A stretch of 60,000 nt of DNA from contig NC_087083.1 of assembly GCF_026151205.1 (NCBI RefSeq), positions 7,668,460 through 7,728,459 of the forward strand, given 5' to 3'. The notes below the pieces were generated by a model. The model ran no database searches, was not told where the DNA came from, and was given only the letters and a program-made list of their open reading frames with translations. Within the stretch, counting starts at the first letter, position 1; every line of letters begins with the position of its first letter. A program made the translations under genes and the position numbers. Below are positions 47,776 through 58,439 of this stretch, in pieces. The stretch is from Bolinopsis microptera (lineage: Eukaryota > Ctenophora > Tentaculata > Lobata > Bolinopsidae).

Positions 47776-48016
47776 GGTTTACATGATACTCTCACGAGTT
47801 TGCTGCCCTGTCACGGTTATTTGATGGTTGCGTGTAATTTCTGTCATCAGCTTAGCTACTGTGCACTGTATATTTCATAATCTGTCATATGTTGTTATCT
47901 ATCGAGTTAATTTGAAATAATTATCAGTTAATAATATTCTTAACGACAGCTAAATTGAAATCTGTCAGATGTGAAATTTCTCTGTCAGTGGCCGGTAGAG
48001 TTGTTTAAAACATTTA

Positions 48017-48639
48017 CCCGGGTACCAGCCGGTAGATTATGTCTAGTAGTTAACAACAGAATAACAGTTGCTGATAACAGTTAACCAATTAATTAATTAA
48101 TTAATTAGCAACTAACTTATGAACTACCAGATTTAGGTCTAGCGATGTGAAATATACCCGGGTACCAGCCGGTAGATTATGTCTAGTAGTTAACAACAGA
48201 ATAACAGTTGCTGATAACAGTTAACCAATTAATTAATTAATTAATTAGCAACTAACTTATGAACTACCAGATTTAGGTCTAGCGATGTGAAATATACCTA
48301 TACCCGGGTACCAGCCGGTAGATTATGTCTAGTAGTTAACAACAGAATTACAGTTGCTGATAACAGTTAACCAATTAATTAATTAATTAATTAGCAACTA
48401 ACTTATGAACTACCAGATTTAGGTCTAGCGATGTGAAATATACCCGGGTACCAGCCGGTAGATTATGTCTAGTAGTTAACAACAGAATAACAGTTGCTGA
48501 TAACAGTTAACCAATTAATTAATTAATTAATTAGCAACTAACTGATGAACTACCAGATTTAGGTCTAGCGATGTGAAATATACCCGGGTACCAGCCGGTA
48601 GATTATGTCTAGTAGTTAACAACAGAATAACAGTTGCTG
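48017..48639. repeat. 140 bp satellite, 4.4 copies
   Basis: Units start at 48017, 48157, 48303, 48443 and 48583, each with CCCGGGTACCAGCCGGTAG and a run of ATTA repeats. The spacing is 140 bp except one of 146. Copies are nearly identical. The last one stops where the candidate exon at 48640 begins. Confidence 0.97.
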
Positions 48640-48723
48640 ATGGTGGCGCGCAGCACCAGAGAATCTTACCTGTTAGAACAACTGGAGGCGGACAAGCGCT
48701 TTCATTCTCTCAGTGATGAGCAG
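48640..48723 (+). CDS. possible first exon, unknown gene
   Basis: The ATG at 48640 opens 28 codons ending in CAG at a GTAATT donor, phase 0. An in-frame TAA lies 12 bp upstream, so the ATG would be the start unless AACAG at 48633 is an acceptor. The peptide (MVARSTRESYLLEQLEAD, then KRFHSLSDEQ) is hydrophilic and codon-like, but I do not recognise it. The GC content rises locally. No continuing exon is identified in the window. Confidence 0.4.
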
Positions 48724-48729
48724 GTAATT

Positions 48730-49340
48730 AGTAATAAGTAATTAACATGTAATTAGTAATTAGTAGGTGATTGGCAAGTAATTAGAGGATAATTTGTGGC
48801 AAAAATTAAAGTACAAGTTAAAAATGTTTTATATTAATGCTTTTCATGCAAACAAGTGAAAACGAATCTTTTATGTCATGTATCCAGGGTTTGGACTGGA
48901 ATTGCTTAAAGAACTTCCATCGCGTTACATTACATAATTTTCTCAATAAATGTAATAGATTTGTAGTGTTGTAATTAGTTTAAAACTATGTTATATTTAC
49001 TAGTGTTTGATGTCACTTATCTATATTACTATCTAATATAACTAAGGATATAATTCTCAATGATGAGAAACTGTTTTTTTATATATAAAAAAGTAAAGTT
49101 CATTTGACATACTATGACTATTTACAGTTTACATATTATTTACCCTAGTAATAAGTTAAAGTCTCCAATTTTAAGTGGATTAAAACTGGATTTAAGTATC
49201 TAACTTAGGCTGGATCCGTTTAAGCTGCTATTATATTAGACAATTAAGCTACTTAAATTTATAGTTTTAAAGCGTACAAACTTGCACTGTACTGTACTTG
49301 TTTTCCAGCCAGGAACTCGTAAGTTTATAATATAACTTGC
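48730..49340. other. non-coding stretch, nothing recognised
   Basis: AT-rich DNA with repeated TAATTAGTAATTAG motifs near 48725-48780. It could be intron of the candidate gene starting at 48640. Confidence 0.4.
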
Positions 49341-49357
49341 ATATTACGTCAAACATA

Positions 49358-49526
49358 CCTCTCAAAAAGGCGCTTCCTTTTTAATGAACTTCCTCGCGAG
49401 CTCAATTTAAGTTAGTTTCGTTTATAACTCAGTTACATATACCGTATAATGTATATGTTTATACGTAAAAGACGCCTCTCAAAAAGGCGCTTCCTTTTTA
49501 ATGAACTTCCTCGCGAGCTCAATTTA
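49358..49526. repeat. 52 bp direct repeat, two copies 117 bp apart
   Basis: CCTCTCAAAAAGGCGCTTCC and its continuation to GCGAGCTCAATTTA occur at 49358-49409 and 49475-49526 without visible change. Confidence 0.9.
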
Positions 49527-50362
49527 TATTAAGTTAGATTCGTTTCTTGACATATTTTATTTTGTAGCTCAAAAAAAAGCTTTTAAAAACTTCTTTTTAC
49601 GTCCGTATATGGTTTAAATCGTAATCGAAAATCAAATCGACCTTAGATATAATATAGCAAGATATTGTGTCATTTATTCGACTTCACTGTCTCTGTTAAG
49701 TCTAAGAGCCTTTTTATCGCTCGAAACGTTTAGTTTCTGTTTAGTTTCTGTTTATGGCTGTTTAGTTTCTGTTTATAAACGGTTTTTATGGCTGTTTTAA
49801 TACTGGATACTATCTTGCGCTTTCTGATCCACACGATTGAGTCCTTCTCCAAGGTTTGTTTCTACCTTTAAACACGAAACCGTGCAAATTTAAAAACTTA
49901 TGGCAATTTCTGCCATGTTGGCAGTTCTATTATTTTGGCAGTTAACATTATCTCTTCAACACGATTTAACCCTTGATTAACACGATTTAACCCCGCCAAC
50001 CACGGTACGTGGTCATGCTTTTATAAAAGTAAGCTTCCACTGCCAATATCATAAAGCCATTTCAGTGCCAACAGACCAGAAACCCGTCGAACCGACGTCC
50101 GACATTGATGTTTAAATAGTTCTTCTGAAGTTCTGTTTTCTAATCTATGTTTTAATTCATCATAATATCGTCCGTGTTGCAAGTGGCATGTTAATACATA
50201 ATTGCAGCGAATTTAAGTCGAACCTCGAAAGTCAAGATTGGAAATATAATCGCATCTAACCCTCCTTAATTAAGTATCTAGGAGTCGGGTGACTAAGACT
50301 GTGTGATTTGACACAGTCTCAGTGTTTCATTTAAAATTTGCATCTTTGTGCGTATATTTGAT

Positions 50363-50452
50363 ATGCATCTTTTCTCGCCCTACTCCTGGAATCCTAATGA
50401 ACCTTCACTAGTACTGTACACAAGCGAACAAGACATATCTTCTTTAATTGAG
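50363..50452 (+). CDS. candidate exon, paralogue 1 of a duplicated pair
   Basis: ATG at 50363 opens 30 codons to GAG at a GTTAAT donor, phase 0. It shares PNxPSLxL(Y/F)T, then ISSL(I/V), with the exon at 51116-51181. The DNA similarity extends into the flanks. Differences fall often at third codon positions, which favours coding. The product is unknown. Confidence 0.4.
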
Positions 50453-50591
50453 GTTAATTGGCTTAACGCCAGATAAAAGTAAACATTTTGCTTTTGAATA
50501 TGATATTGAAATACCACAACTTTTCTCACGTGTTAGTATGAGTTGTATGAGGCATGAAAATTGAAATTCAGAAGTTTCAGCACAGTTTACC

Positions 50592-50807
50592 CACCATACT
50601 ATAAGTTATATCTTGATGCAAGCAAACTACAGTGTCAAGGGGTTCACATCATCGTAAGCAAGTCTGTGTACTGTAATTATTATGCAGTCATATGATCTGG
50701 TAACCATCATGTCATAAGTTGTTCACGAACACCGCCTGTTCGCGAACAGGAGTCGGGCTATCTGGATACTGCCCCCCCCCCCCCCCCCCCCCCCCCCAAC
50801 GTCACGT
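50592..50807. mobile_element. partial copy of the 31250 MITE, ending in a C run
   Basis: The right half of the MITE (GTGTCAAGGGGTTCACATCATC to GCTATCTGGATACTGCC) is preserved to 50773 and followed by about 32 C residues. Its left end begins with GTTTACCCACCATACTATAA, which is inverted relative to the full copy. The C run starts exactly at the terminal CC of the element. Confidence 0.75.
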
Positions 50808-51115
50808 GCGGTACTAAGTGTATGAGGAATGAAATTCAGAAGTTTCAGCCACCTAACTCAAAACTAGAAAGTCAAGATTTGCAACACGATCTCTGTATAA
50901 TCCCCGTTAATTAAAGTAAAGGCACTTGGCACAGTCTTTGTTATTAATTTGCAGGTTTTATGTGTATACATTCTTTAGTTTATGCATCTTTTCAGTTTTC
51001 TCTCTTTTCAGCCTTCTGAAGGTATTTTGACCAAGTTTGGCCATACAGCCACTGCCCACTCTTGGCTTAGATAAGGCTTACCATTTTGTATCACGGGTGG
51101 CTATAATATTTCACT

Positions 51116-51181
51116 ATGGATCCAAATGTTCCTTCGTTAGAGCTGTTCACAGACGGACATTACATATCTTCTCTCGTTCAG
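51116..51181 (+). CDS. candidate exon, paralogue 2 of a duplicated pair
   Basis: ATG at 51116 opens 22 codons (MDPNVPSLELFTDGHY, then ISSLVQ) to CAG at a GTTGGT donor, phase 0. It is paralogous to 50363-50452 with the same donor position. The upstream flanks of both also match (GAAAGTCAAGATT, CACAGTCT, TTATGCATCTTTTC). They may be alternative first exons of one gene continuing beyond the window. Confidence 0.4.
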
Positions 51182-51192
51182 GTTGGTATGTT

Positions 51193-51325
51193 AGTTACAC
51201 TTGATACACTTGTTACACTTGTTACACGTGTTACAATTGTTACACTTGTTACACTTGTTATACTTGTTACACTTGTTACATGTGTTACAATTGTTACACT
51301 TGTTACACTTGTTACACTTGGTATG
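51193..51325. repeat. 9 bp tandem repeat (TTACACTTG), about 14 copies
   Basis: TTACACTTG with variants TTACACGTG and TTACAATTG. It reads as a Val-Thr-Leu repeat directly after the candidate exon, but lies beyond the donor site and is probably intronic. Confidence 0.9.
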
Positions 51326-52014
51326 CAGAGCCAAACTTTAAATGTTTTACTTTTGCATTATAATATGTTAAATATTTTCCTTAATTACTTTGTGTATTGG
51401 GTCTATTACACAATACAACTTTTAAAACATCAACAAGTGAAACATGACTGTATTTGAAAGTCCTATTTTGACTATTACAATTAATAATTTAGACCTGTGG
51501 TTGAACGGTAATGGAAACTGTGGGGGGGTACCAATGGCATAAATGGCATAATGGAGAATTGGCCAAACAAAATTTCCATTTATGCCATGAAATTTCTATG
51601 CCATTTGATGAATTTTATGCCATTTGTCTCCATTCTATGCCATTCGAAATATTAAATTTTAAAACTTTGAACTGAGAATTTAATAACGAATAGTCTGCAC
51701 CCCACTAGTACTGTCACCTTTATCTCTATTTGTTGTACTGACCCTGGTCATTAGAAACACCCCTAAACAAAAAATTGAAAACTTCTGTAATTTCATTTCT
51801 GTTTTAGTTACGCATTTGATTTTTGGTATGCGTATAGAAAATCGATACGGCTTTAAAATGAGATGTTCGGCGACCTCCTAGCTCACTCACTAGACTCAGT
51901 AGGAGTGATTTAACTGCGAGGGACAATTGAGGCTAACAAATTAGCCTCACCACTTTCAAAAAAGAACTTTCTCATGTTACGTCCATGATATTCAAGTTGC
52001 AAGTATAATCCATA

Positions 52015-52112
52015 TTACCTGGGGACCTCAGGCTATTATGTTCATAAACATAGAGATTATGTTCATAAACATAGAGATTTGGCGGAATGACAGGCTGAGC
52101 GCGGCCCAGTAA
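52015..52112. mobile_element. 98 bp mini-element, copy 3, with 8 bp target duplication
   Basis: It starts TTACCTGGGGACC and ends GCGGCCCAGTAA. AATCCATA flanks it exactly (52007-52014 and 52113-52120). Inside, ATGTTCATAAACATAGAGATT is duplicated, which accounts for its extra length over the 71 bp copy at 34841. Confidence 0.85.
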
Positions 52113-52142
52113 AATCCATAGTGATTATACTTGATCGAGATC

Positions 52143-55100
52143 TAAGCTTTAAATATTCGAGGTGAAAATGAAGCTAACCACCTTTTGAGAGGGTGAAATG
52201 AGGCTAACAAGTATACTTTTGTGTATATTTTCGAGTTGGTTCGGTATTGTGACTATCTAATATGTCAACAATAAAGATTGATTCATCCTCTTCAAACTCA
52301 ACATTTCAGAAATCGCCGAGTCTACTTGTAGGAGGCCAAAATGAGGCTAATAAATAATTCGACCGCATTTTAACTTTAATGTACTACTTACTTGATTAGG
52401 TCTCCTCAATCATTCGAGTGGCCTGCACCAATGAACTCCCGTTTGTGACGTATCATCTCCCTCCAAAGTTTGCGGTCACTAGCCATCTCGCTCGCTCCTT
52501 CTAGGTCTATGTCAGTGTTTCCTGTAAACGCTGCAGCATCTTCCAGCAAACATTTCCTCCAGTTCTTTCTTGGACGGCCCCTAGATCTTCTCCCATGGGC
52601 AGGGGTCCAGTTAAGCAGGTACTTAGGAAGCCTAGTGTCTGGCATTCTGGTGACATGGCCAAACCAACGCAGGCGGTTTGCTCCTATGTACGTCTCTACT
52701 GGATTTATCTTTGCACCCTCCAGCACTTCAGTGTTTCCAACCCGATCGAGCCATCTTATCCTAAGTATTCTCCTCAAGCAACGCTGATGGAACACCTCAA
52801 AGCGATGTAGCTGCTTTTTGGTTGTGTTCCAAACCTCACTACCATATAACAATATTGTCAAAACCGCTGCCTTATAAATCCTGATCTTTGTATAAGACTG
52901 GATGTTGCGGTTTTTCCATATATTACTCAGTTGATTGAAGGATCCGGAAGCTTTCTGAATCCTAGCTGACAACTCACGGTCGATAGTACCGTCGCTGGAA
53001 ATAATTGTACCTAAGTACGTAAAATCACTAACTTGCTGCACTGGCGTGTCTTCAACAGTGATGTTCACTGTGGCTTCTTTCGTGTATGGCCGTTGAGAGG
53101 TTGCTTTACCAATGACCATAGCCTCAGTCTTTTTACCATTGATTCTAAGACCTCCCTGGGCACCATACATACACAAAAGGTCAGTTGTTTCTTGAAGACC
53201 TTCCTCGCTGTTATCCAGTACAGCCATGTCATCTGCATAATCTGTATCTAACACAGTGATATCATCAACAAGCGGACTGATAGATCTTTGAAGAACCGCT
53301 CCGTGGGACACCACTTTGTTGCTTTCTGTTCTCTCAGCAGCCACATTGAGGCAGACATTAAAAAGTGGGGGACCCTGAATGTCTCCTTGGCCACTGCCTG
53401 AACTTACTTCAAACCATTCTGATAGTTCACCATTGTGTCTAACAGCACTAACAGTTCCATTAAAGAATGCCTGTATTATTCGAATGTATTTACATGGCAG
53501 GCCATAATGACTGAATGCTTTCCAAATATAATTCCTGTCGATGGAATCAAAAGCTGCCTTGAAGTCCACAAAATTTACATACAGGGGGAGATTATATTCA
53601 ATGCAGTTATGTATAATAGTGCGGAGTGAATAAATCTGATCAATGCATGATCTGTTCTTTCTAAACCCACACTGATTGTCTCGTAGCAAACTTTCTAAAC
53701 CGTCACTCATGCGTTGTAATATGATGATTTGATACAGTTTAGATGCTGTAGATCTTAGAGTGATCCCCCTATTATTGGAGCAATGAGAGGTATCACCCTT
53801 CTTTGGTACAATTATCACGATGCCTTTCAACCAGTCGTCAGGCACTGCTTCTGAATTCCAAACTTTAGAGAACAATTTCTCCATCCTATCCACAAGACCA
53901 CTTGCCCCATACTTTAACTGCTCATTAGAGATTTCGTCGATCCCAGCACTTTTGTGGTTCTTCAATTTTTTGAGACAGTTTAAAATCTCAAGTCTAGTGG
54001 GGGGACCATCACCATCACCAAGATAAGGAAAGCATGGAACCACTTCAAGATGGTCCAGGTCAGACAGATCCGCATTCGTGGGAGGAGGGTTTAATAGCTC
54101 CGAAAAATGTTCTCCCCATCTCTCTCTCTGAGCAGAAGGATCAGCAATCAACTTCCCGGATTTGTCTCTTACAGCAGTTGATTTTCGATTCTTCATACCG
54201 GACAGTGTTTTTATCCGTTGCCAGACTTCCCTTTGCCGGCCATGGACAGCAGCTGTTTCCAGATCTGCTGCAACTCTAAGAGCCCAATTCTCGTCGTCTT
54301 TCCTGCAGCTCTTTTTGACAAGTTTGTTGGCCCGAGAATACTCGCTCCTATTGTTGTTGTCACTAGGCGCCATCTGTTTAATCTTACTGCGTTCTGCAAT
54401 AAGGCTTTTTGTCTCCTGAGACAAATGCTGCTGCTTTCTGCGCCGGGGGCGCTCACCCAGTACCTCCATAGACACTTCTTTAATGGTATCCTTAACTAAT
54501 GTCCATTCTCCATCAAGATTCTCCTCCATTGGTAGGCAGCTAAAACGATTTTGAAGAGCAATGCAGTACTCTTCAACCTTGGACACGTTACTTGATATCC
54601 ATGTTGCACATGAAATTCCTTGGGATTATATTTAATCGGTATTTAAGCTTCAAATATTCGAGGTGAAAATGAGGCTAACCACCCTTTGAGAGGGTGAAAT
54701 GAGGCTAACAAGTATACTTTTGTGTATATTTTCGAGTTGGTTCGGTATTGTGACTATCTAATACGTCAACAATAAAGATTGATTCATCCTCTTCAAACTC
54801 AACATTTCAGAAATCGCCGAGTCTACTTGTAGGAGGCCAAAATGAGGCTAATAAAAAATTCGACCGCATTTTAACTTTAATGTACGGAAACAGGTTAACA
54901 ACTCACAAGTTACTTGATATCTATGTTGCACATGAAATTCCGTCGGATTATAGCTTCAAATTTTCGAGGTGAAAATGAGGCTAACCACCTTGTGAGAAGG
55001 TGAAATGAGGCTAACAAGTATACTTTTGTGTATATTTTCGAGCATGTTCGGTATTGTGACTATCTAATGTGTCAACAATAAAAATTTATTCATCCTCTTC

Positions 55101-55201
55101 AAGCTCAACATTTCAGAAATCGCAGAGTCTTCTTGTAGGAGGCCAAAATGAGGCTAATAAATGATTCGACCGCATTTTAAGTTGTAACTTTAGTGTACGG
55201 A
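52143..55201 (+). repeat. three ~300 bp tandem repeats rich in GAGGCTAA
   Basis: Copies at about 52143-52387, 54645-54888 and 54952-55201 are highly similar. Each carries ATGAGGCTAACCACC, ATGAGGCTAACAAGTATAC and ATGAGGCTAATAAA. The period is 301-306 bp once the RTE insertion is removed. More GAGGCTAA motifs lie just outside (51928, 55380, 55412). They are non-coding and confined to the transposon. Confidence 0.92.
52397..54596 (-). mobile_element. 5'-truncated RTE-like LINE with 9 bp target duplication
   Basis: The minus-strand frame 54586-52406 (726 codons, intact) encodes a reverse transcriptase: IVIIVPKKGD, VDFKAAFDSI, then YADD near residue 449. The C-terminus contains YGSEVW, LRWFGHVTRMP and RGRPRKNW, typical of RTE-type endonuclease/RT proteins. 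The endonuclease is missing. Only nine bases follow the stop codon, and very short 3'UTRs are characteristic of RTE. TTACTTGAT at 52388-52396 and 54588-54596 is the target duplication. It sits between internal repeats 1 and 2 of the host transposon. Confidence 0.9.
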
Positions 55202-55677
55202 AACTAGTATCTTTGTTTCACACAATAGAGCATAAGTTTTGTGGTTTATCCACTGGGCTTAGAGTTTGTGTTTAAGCTACCAAATTTTATTATTATTATT
55301 ATTATAGACCCACTATAAAACTTGTAACTGTAGCCCGAAGGTTATTGAGACTTTATCGAAACTTATGTGAGGTTGGATTGAGGCTACCTTCCCTCCTTGA
55401 GGCAAAATTGAGGCTAACAGATACACTACGCAGACAATTGTCACTGTGCCAGCTATCAAGTAGTTGCTGAGCAGCAGCAGCAGTTAGATGAAGAAAATGA
55501 AGTTGAGGAAGGAAATGTATTAGAGCTGTTGGCTAGAGTAGGCCCCTTACTTCTATGGAGCTCTCTGGCCAATTGCTCTGGCAATGCTCTCCATGGGGCC
55601 ATGTAATATCACATGATCTGATATCATGCCAAATTAGACTCTAAACTATAAAGTATAATAAAAATGGAACTGTTTGA

Positions 55678-56712
55678 GAAAAAACATTTTTCGTTACTTG
55701 GAAAGAGAATACTTACTCAGCTGTCAGCATAACGAATCAGACGTACCTTGATCTTATATGTACTTGTGACGGTCTTATTTTGTATTTAACTCTGCTGAAG
55801 AAGCAATTCCCTAATGCTGAAATCGTCACTTATTACCTTGGAAGTGATCAGAATGAGCAGCTGTTTGCATTTATTCGGGTTTCTTTTTCATCTGGTCGCT
55901 CAAGAAATATGGATGCGATAACTATGGCCCATGGAATGGAGAGAAAGAATGTGTACAGTGCTTTATCATTACATGAAGACACATCTGCAATTGCACATGC
56001 ACGTGGAAGTACAGTTTTGCATCCTACAGTTCACCTCAAAAAGGTTAAATCTACAGGCCAGAAAGCAGAACGAGTGAAATGGACTGGTGGTATGATAAGC
56101 CTAGGCAAGTTGGCAAAAACGCTGGACAGGGCATCGAGGGACTGCATTCGAGAAGGGAAAAGAAACAATTTCCCTGTGTTCGCCGCAGTCGCAGATCCTG
56201 AAGAACAGAGTGGGAAGCCAATCGTCCATGGCCAAGAACTTTCTTGGGAAGCTGTAGATGATGAAGCTGGATGCCTCGAGGATGAGGACGACTTAGCTTA
56301 TGAGGTAGAACCTGGAGTTGATGATTGTGATGATGGAGAAACGATATCAACAGATAAATATGGAACACTATCCTTCCGGTCTTTTGAGACACTCACGCTC
56401 AATGGAGGAAGAAGCACTTTATCAACAAAATCTCGTCTTTCAAGATTCAAGGGGGACGCGTTTGGAGTGTCTTCTGATGTTCGCATATACAATCAATCTG
56501 AATGCGGATGTTCAACAGTTTTGAAAGCTGGCAGTACAGAAACTCTTAAAGTCTTCAAATCTCAGCAGGACTTTGCAACAGGAGTGGTTAGATTTATTTC
56601 TTATAAGTCATGCCCCATGAAGTACTACTGCCAGGAACATAGCCTAATCAATGGATCTCCTAATGTTTGGCTACTCGTCGAAGACAAATACATCAGATGC
56701 ATTGTTCCTTGA
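55678..56712 (+). CDS. last exon of a P-element-like transposase
   Basis: The frame is open from 55678; a 3' splice site (TTACTCAG) ends at 55717, and there is no good ATG. The start of the product reads TNQTYLDLICTCDG, then LLKKQFPNAEIV, then GSDQNEQLFAFIR. The last string matches the D-x2-E-x2-F-x2-IR motif holding the final acidic residue of the RNase H-like core in P-element/THAP9-type transposases. An acidic segment (EDEDDLAYEVEPGVDD) and a Cys-containing tail follow. Upstream transposase exons were not found between the repeats, so the copy is non-autonomous. The family assignment is inference. Confidence 0.6.
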   Translation, partial: EKTFFVTWKENTYSAVSITNQTYLDLICTCDGLILYLTLLKKQFPNAEIVTYYLGSDQNEQLFAFIRVSFSSGRSRNMDAITMAHGMERKNVYSALSLHEDTSAIAHARGSTVLHPTVHLKKVKSTGQKAERVKWTGGMISLGKLAKTLDRASRDCIREGKRNNFPVFAAVADPEEQSGKPIVHGQELSWEAVDDEAGCLEDEDDLAYEVEPGVDDCDDGETISTDKYGTLSFRSFETLTLNGGRSTLSTKSRLSRFKGDAFGVSSDVRIYNQSECGCSTVLKAGSTETLKVFKSQQDFATGVVRFISYKSCPMKYYCQEHSLINGSPNVWLLVEDKYIRCIVP

Positions 56713-57129
56713 TGACATTCAAAATCGTTGTGTTGTCAATGTTTGTATTCTGTACATTTTGAACATCTCACAATTTGCTTTTCTTGAATAGTGAAATGTT
56801 TGGTATATATTTGATATAATACATTTCTATTTTCTTTATTTGTCATATGAATCTTTGACTTTAACGATCATTCCAAGCGTTATAAAGCATGAAACATGTC
56901 TCTTATTCAAGTACTAATAATATTTGCGAATTTAAAGTCATCCTAAAGGTCAAATATGAAGACCTAAATTCATGGCATAAATTGGCATAAATGGAGAATT
57001 GGCCAAACAAAATTTCCATTTATGCCATGAAATTTCTATGCCATTTGATGAATTTTATGCCATTTGTCTCCATTCTATGCCATTGGTACCCCCCCCCCCC
57101 CCCCCCCCCCCCAAACTGTGTCATGTCTG

Positions 57130-57770
57130 AGGAGTATAACTGTGTCTACAACATTGCTACCATTTGTCACTAACAGTACCATCATTTGTCACTATTATGT
57201 CATTTCTAAAAGAAAAACTCCAGATCCATGTCAACTAGGATACATAACGTCACTTTAGCGCTCACCTTTTTAGTCCAATGCTATTTTTCTCCTCCATTTG
57301 TGTGTGGTCACCGTTATGAGGTATTTGACCTTCAAATGAGCCTAACAGGAAGCCTTAATTCCATACAGGCATGTTAATATTTTAGTGGACTGGGCTGGTC
57401 TAGTAGGATATGACGTCATAACTACAACATTAGGTAATGTAAGGCATATGCATAGTTTACATACCATGCCAGTTTATTTCTTTCTATACAATTACAATCT
57501 AATACTCATTACTCAATATCATAAATTTCACAATTTTGTTGAAGACAAATCATTTGCTAATTACAATAATATGTTGGTTGATATGTTAAAGAAGATAATA
57601 TCGGTATTATATTGAAGCTCGTAAGCAGTCTAATAGATTCGTTATATGAAAGGCATGAAAGGTATGTACATTTTTGGGTTGGTCAGGTGTTTTAGCAGGA
57701 TGTTATGTCACTGATACACAACATTCCATAGTTCTCCATCACTGATAATGAACCCGTGTAACCCACTAGT
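57130..57770. other. non-coding stretch, nothing recognised
   Basis: AT-rich DNA between the transposon and the next satellite. A 76-codon frame at 57385-57615 has no recognisable features. Confidence 0.4.
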
Positions 57771-57774
57771 TATT

Positions 57775-58430
57775 GTATCCTAGCAACTGTAACCTAGCAA
57801 CTGGTAACTGTTACCTAGCAACTGGTAACTGTAACCTAGGCACTGGTTACTGTAACCTCGTAACCAAGCAACTGGCAACTGTAACCTAGCAACTAGTAAC
57901 TGTAACCGAGCAACTGGTAACTGTAACCTAGCAACTGGTAACTGTAACCTAGCAACTGGTAATTGAAACCTAGCTACTAGTTACTGTAACCTAGCAACTA
58001 AGCAACTGTAACCTAGCAACTGGTAACTGTAACCTAGCAACTGGTAACTGTAACCTAGCAACTGGTAACTGTAACCTAGCAACTGGTAACTGTAACCTAG
58101 CAACTGGTAACTGTAACCTAGCAACTGGTAACTGTAACCTAGCAACTGCACTGGTAACTGTAACCTAGCAACTGGTAACTGAAACCTAGCTACTAGTTAC
58201 TGTAACCTAGCAACTAGTAACTGTAACCTAGCAACTGCTAACTGTAACCTAGCAACTGGTAACTGTTACCTAGCAACTGGTAACTGTAACCTAGGCACTG
58301 GTTACTGTAACCTCGTAACCAAGCAACTGGCAACTGTAACCTAGCAACTGGTAACTGTAACCTAGCAACTAGTAACTGTAACCTAGCAACTGGTAACTGA
58401 AACCTGGTTACAGCTTTACAGTAACCTAGA
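57775..58430. repeat. 21 bp satellite (GTAACCTAGCAACTGGTAACT), about 28 copies
   Basis: The unit includes both GGTAAC and GTAACC. It is related to the GGTTAC arrays at 43.7-47.8 kb but mostly in the opposite orientation. A block near 58200-58390 repeats the variant order of 57775-57960, showing a higher-order duplication. Confidence 0.93.
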
Positions 58431-58439
58431 TACAGTAAC

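Larger units (their letters stand above)
51523..57112 (+). mobile_element. 5.6 kb DNA transposon with perfect 8 bp target duplication
   Basis: The left end is GGGGGGTACCAATGGCATA and the right end is its inverse, with the terminal C run expanded to 24. AAACTGTG flanks both sides exactly (51515-51522 and 57113-57120). Each end holds a roughly 125 bp block full of ATGGCATA/TATGCCAT octamers, probable transposase sites. The interior has one mini-element, three ~300 bp repeats with GAGGCTAA motifs, an RTE insertion and the last exon of a transposase-like gene. An 8 bp duplication fits P-element, hAT and Zisupton-type transposons; the protein favours the P-like group. Confidence 0.88.

Noticed and set aside
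48017-48639. CRISPR-like repeat array
   Set aside because: The units are contiguous 140 bp tandem copies without unique spacers in a eukaryotic genome; it is a satellite.
55440-55607. Frame with a Gln run and acidic residues just upstream of the transposase exon
   Set aside because: It could be an earlier transposase exon, but it has no motif and its splice sites are not convincing.
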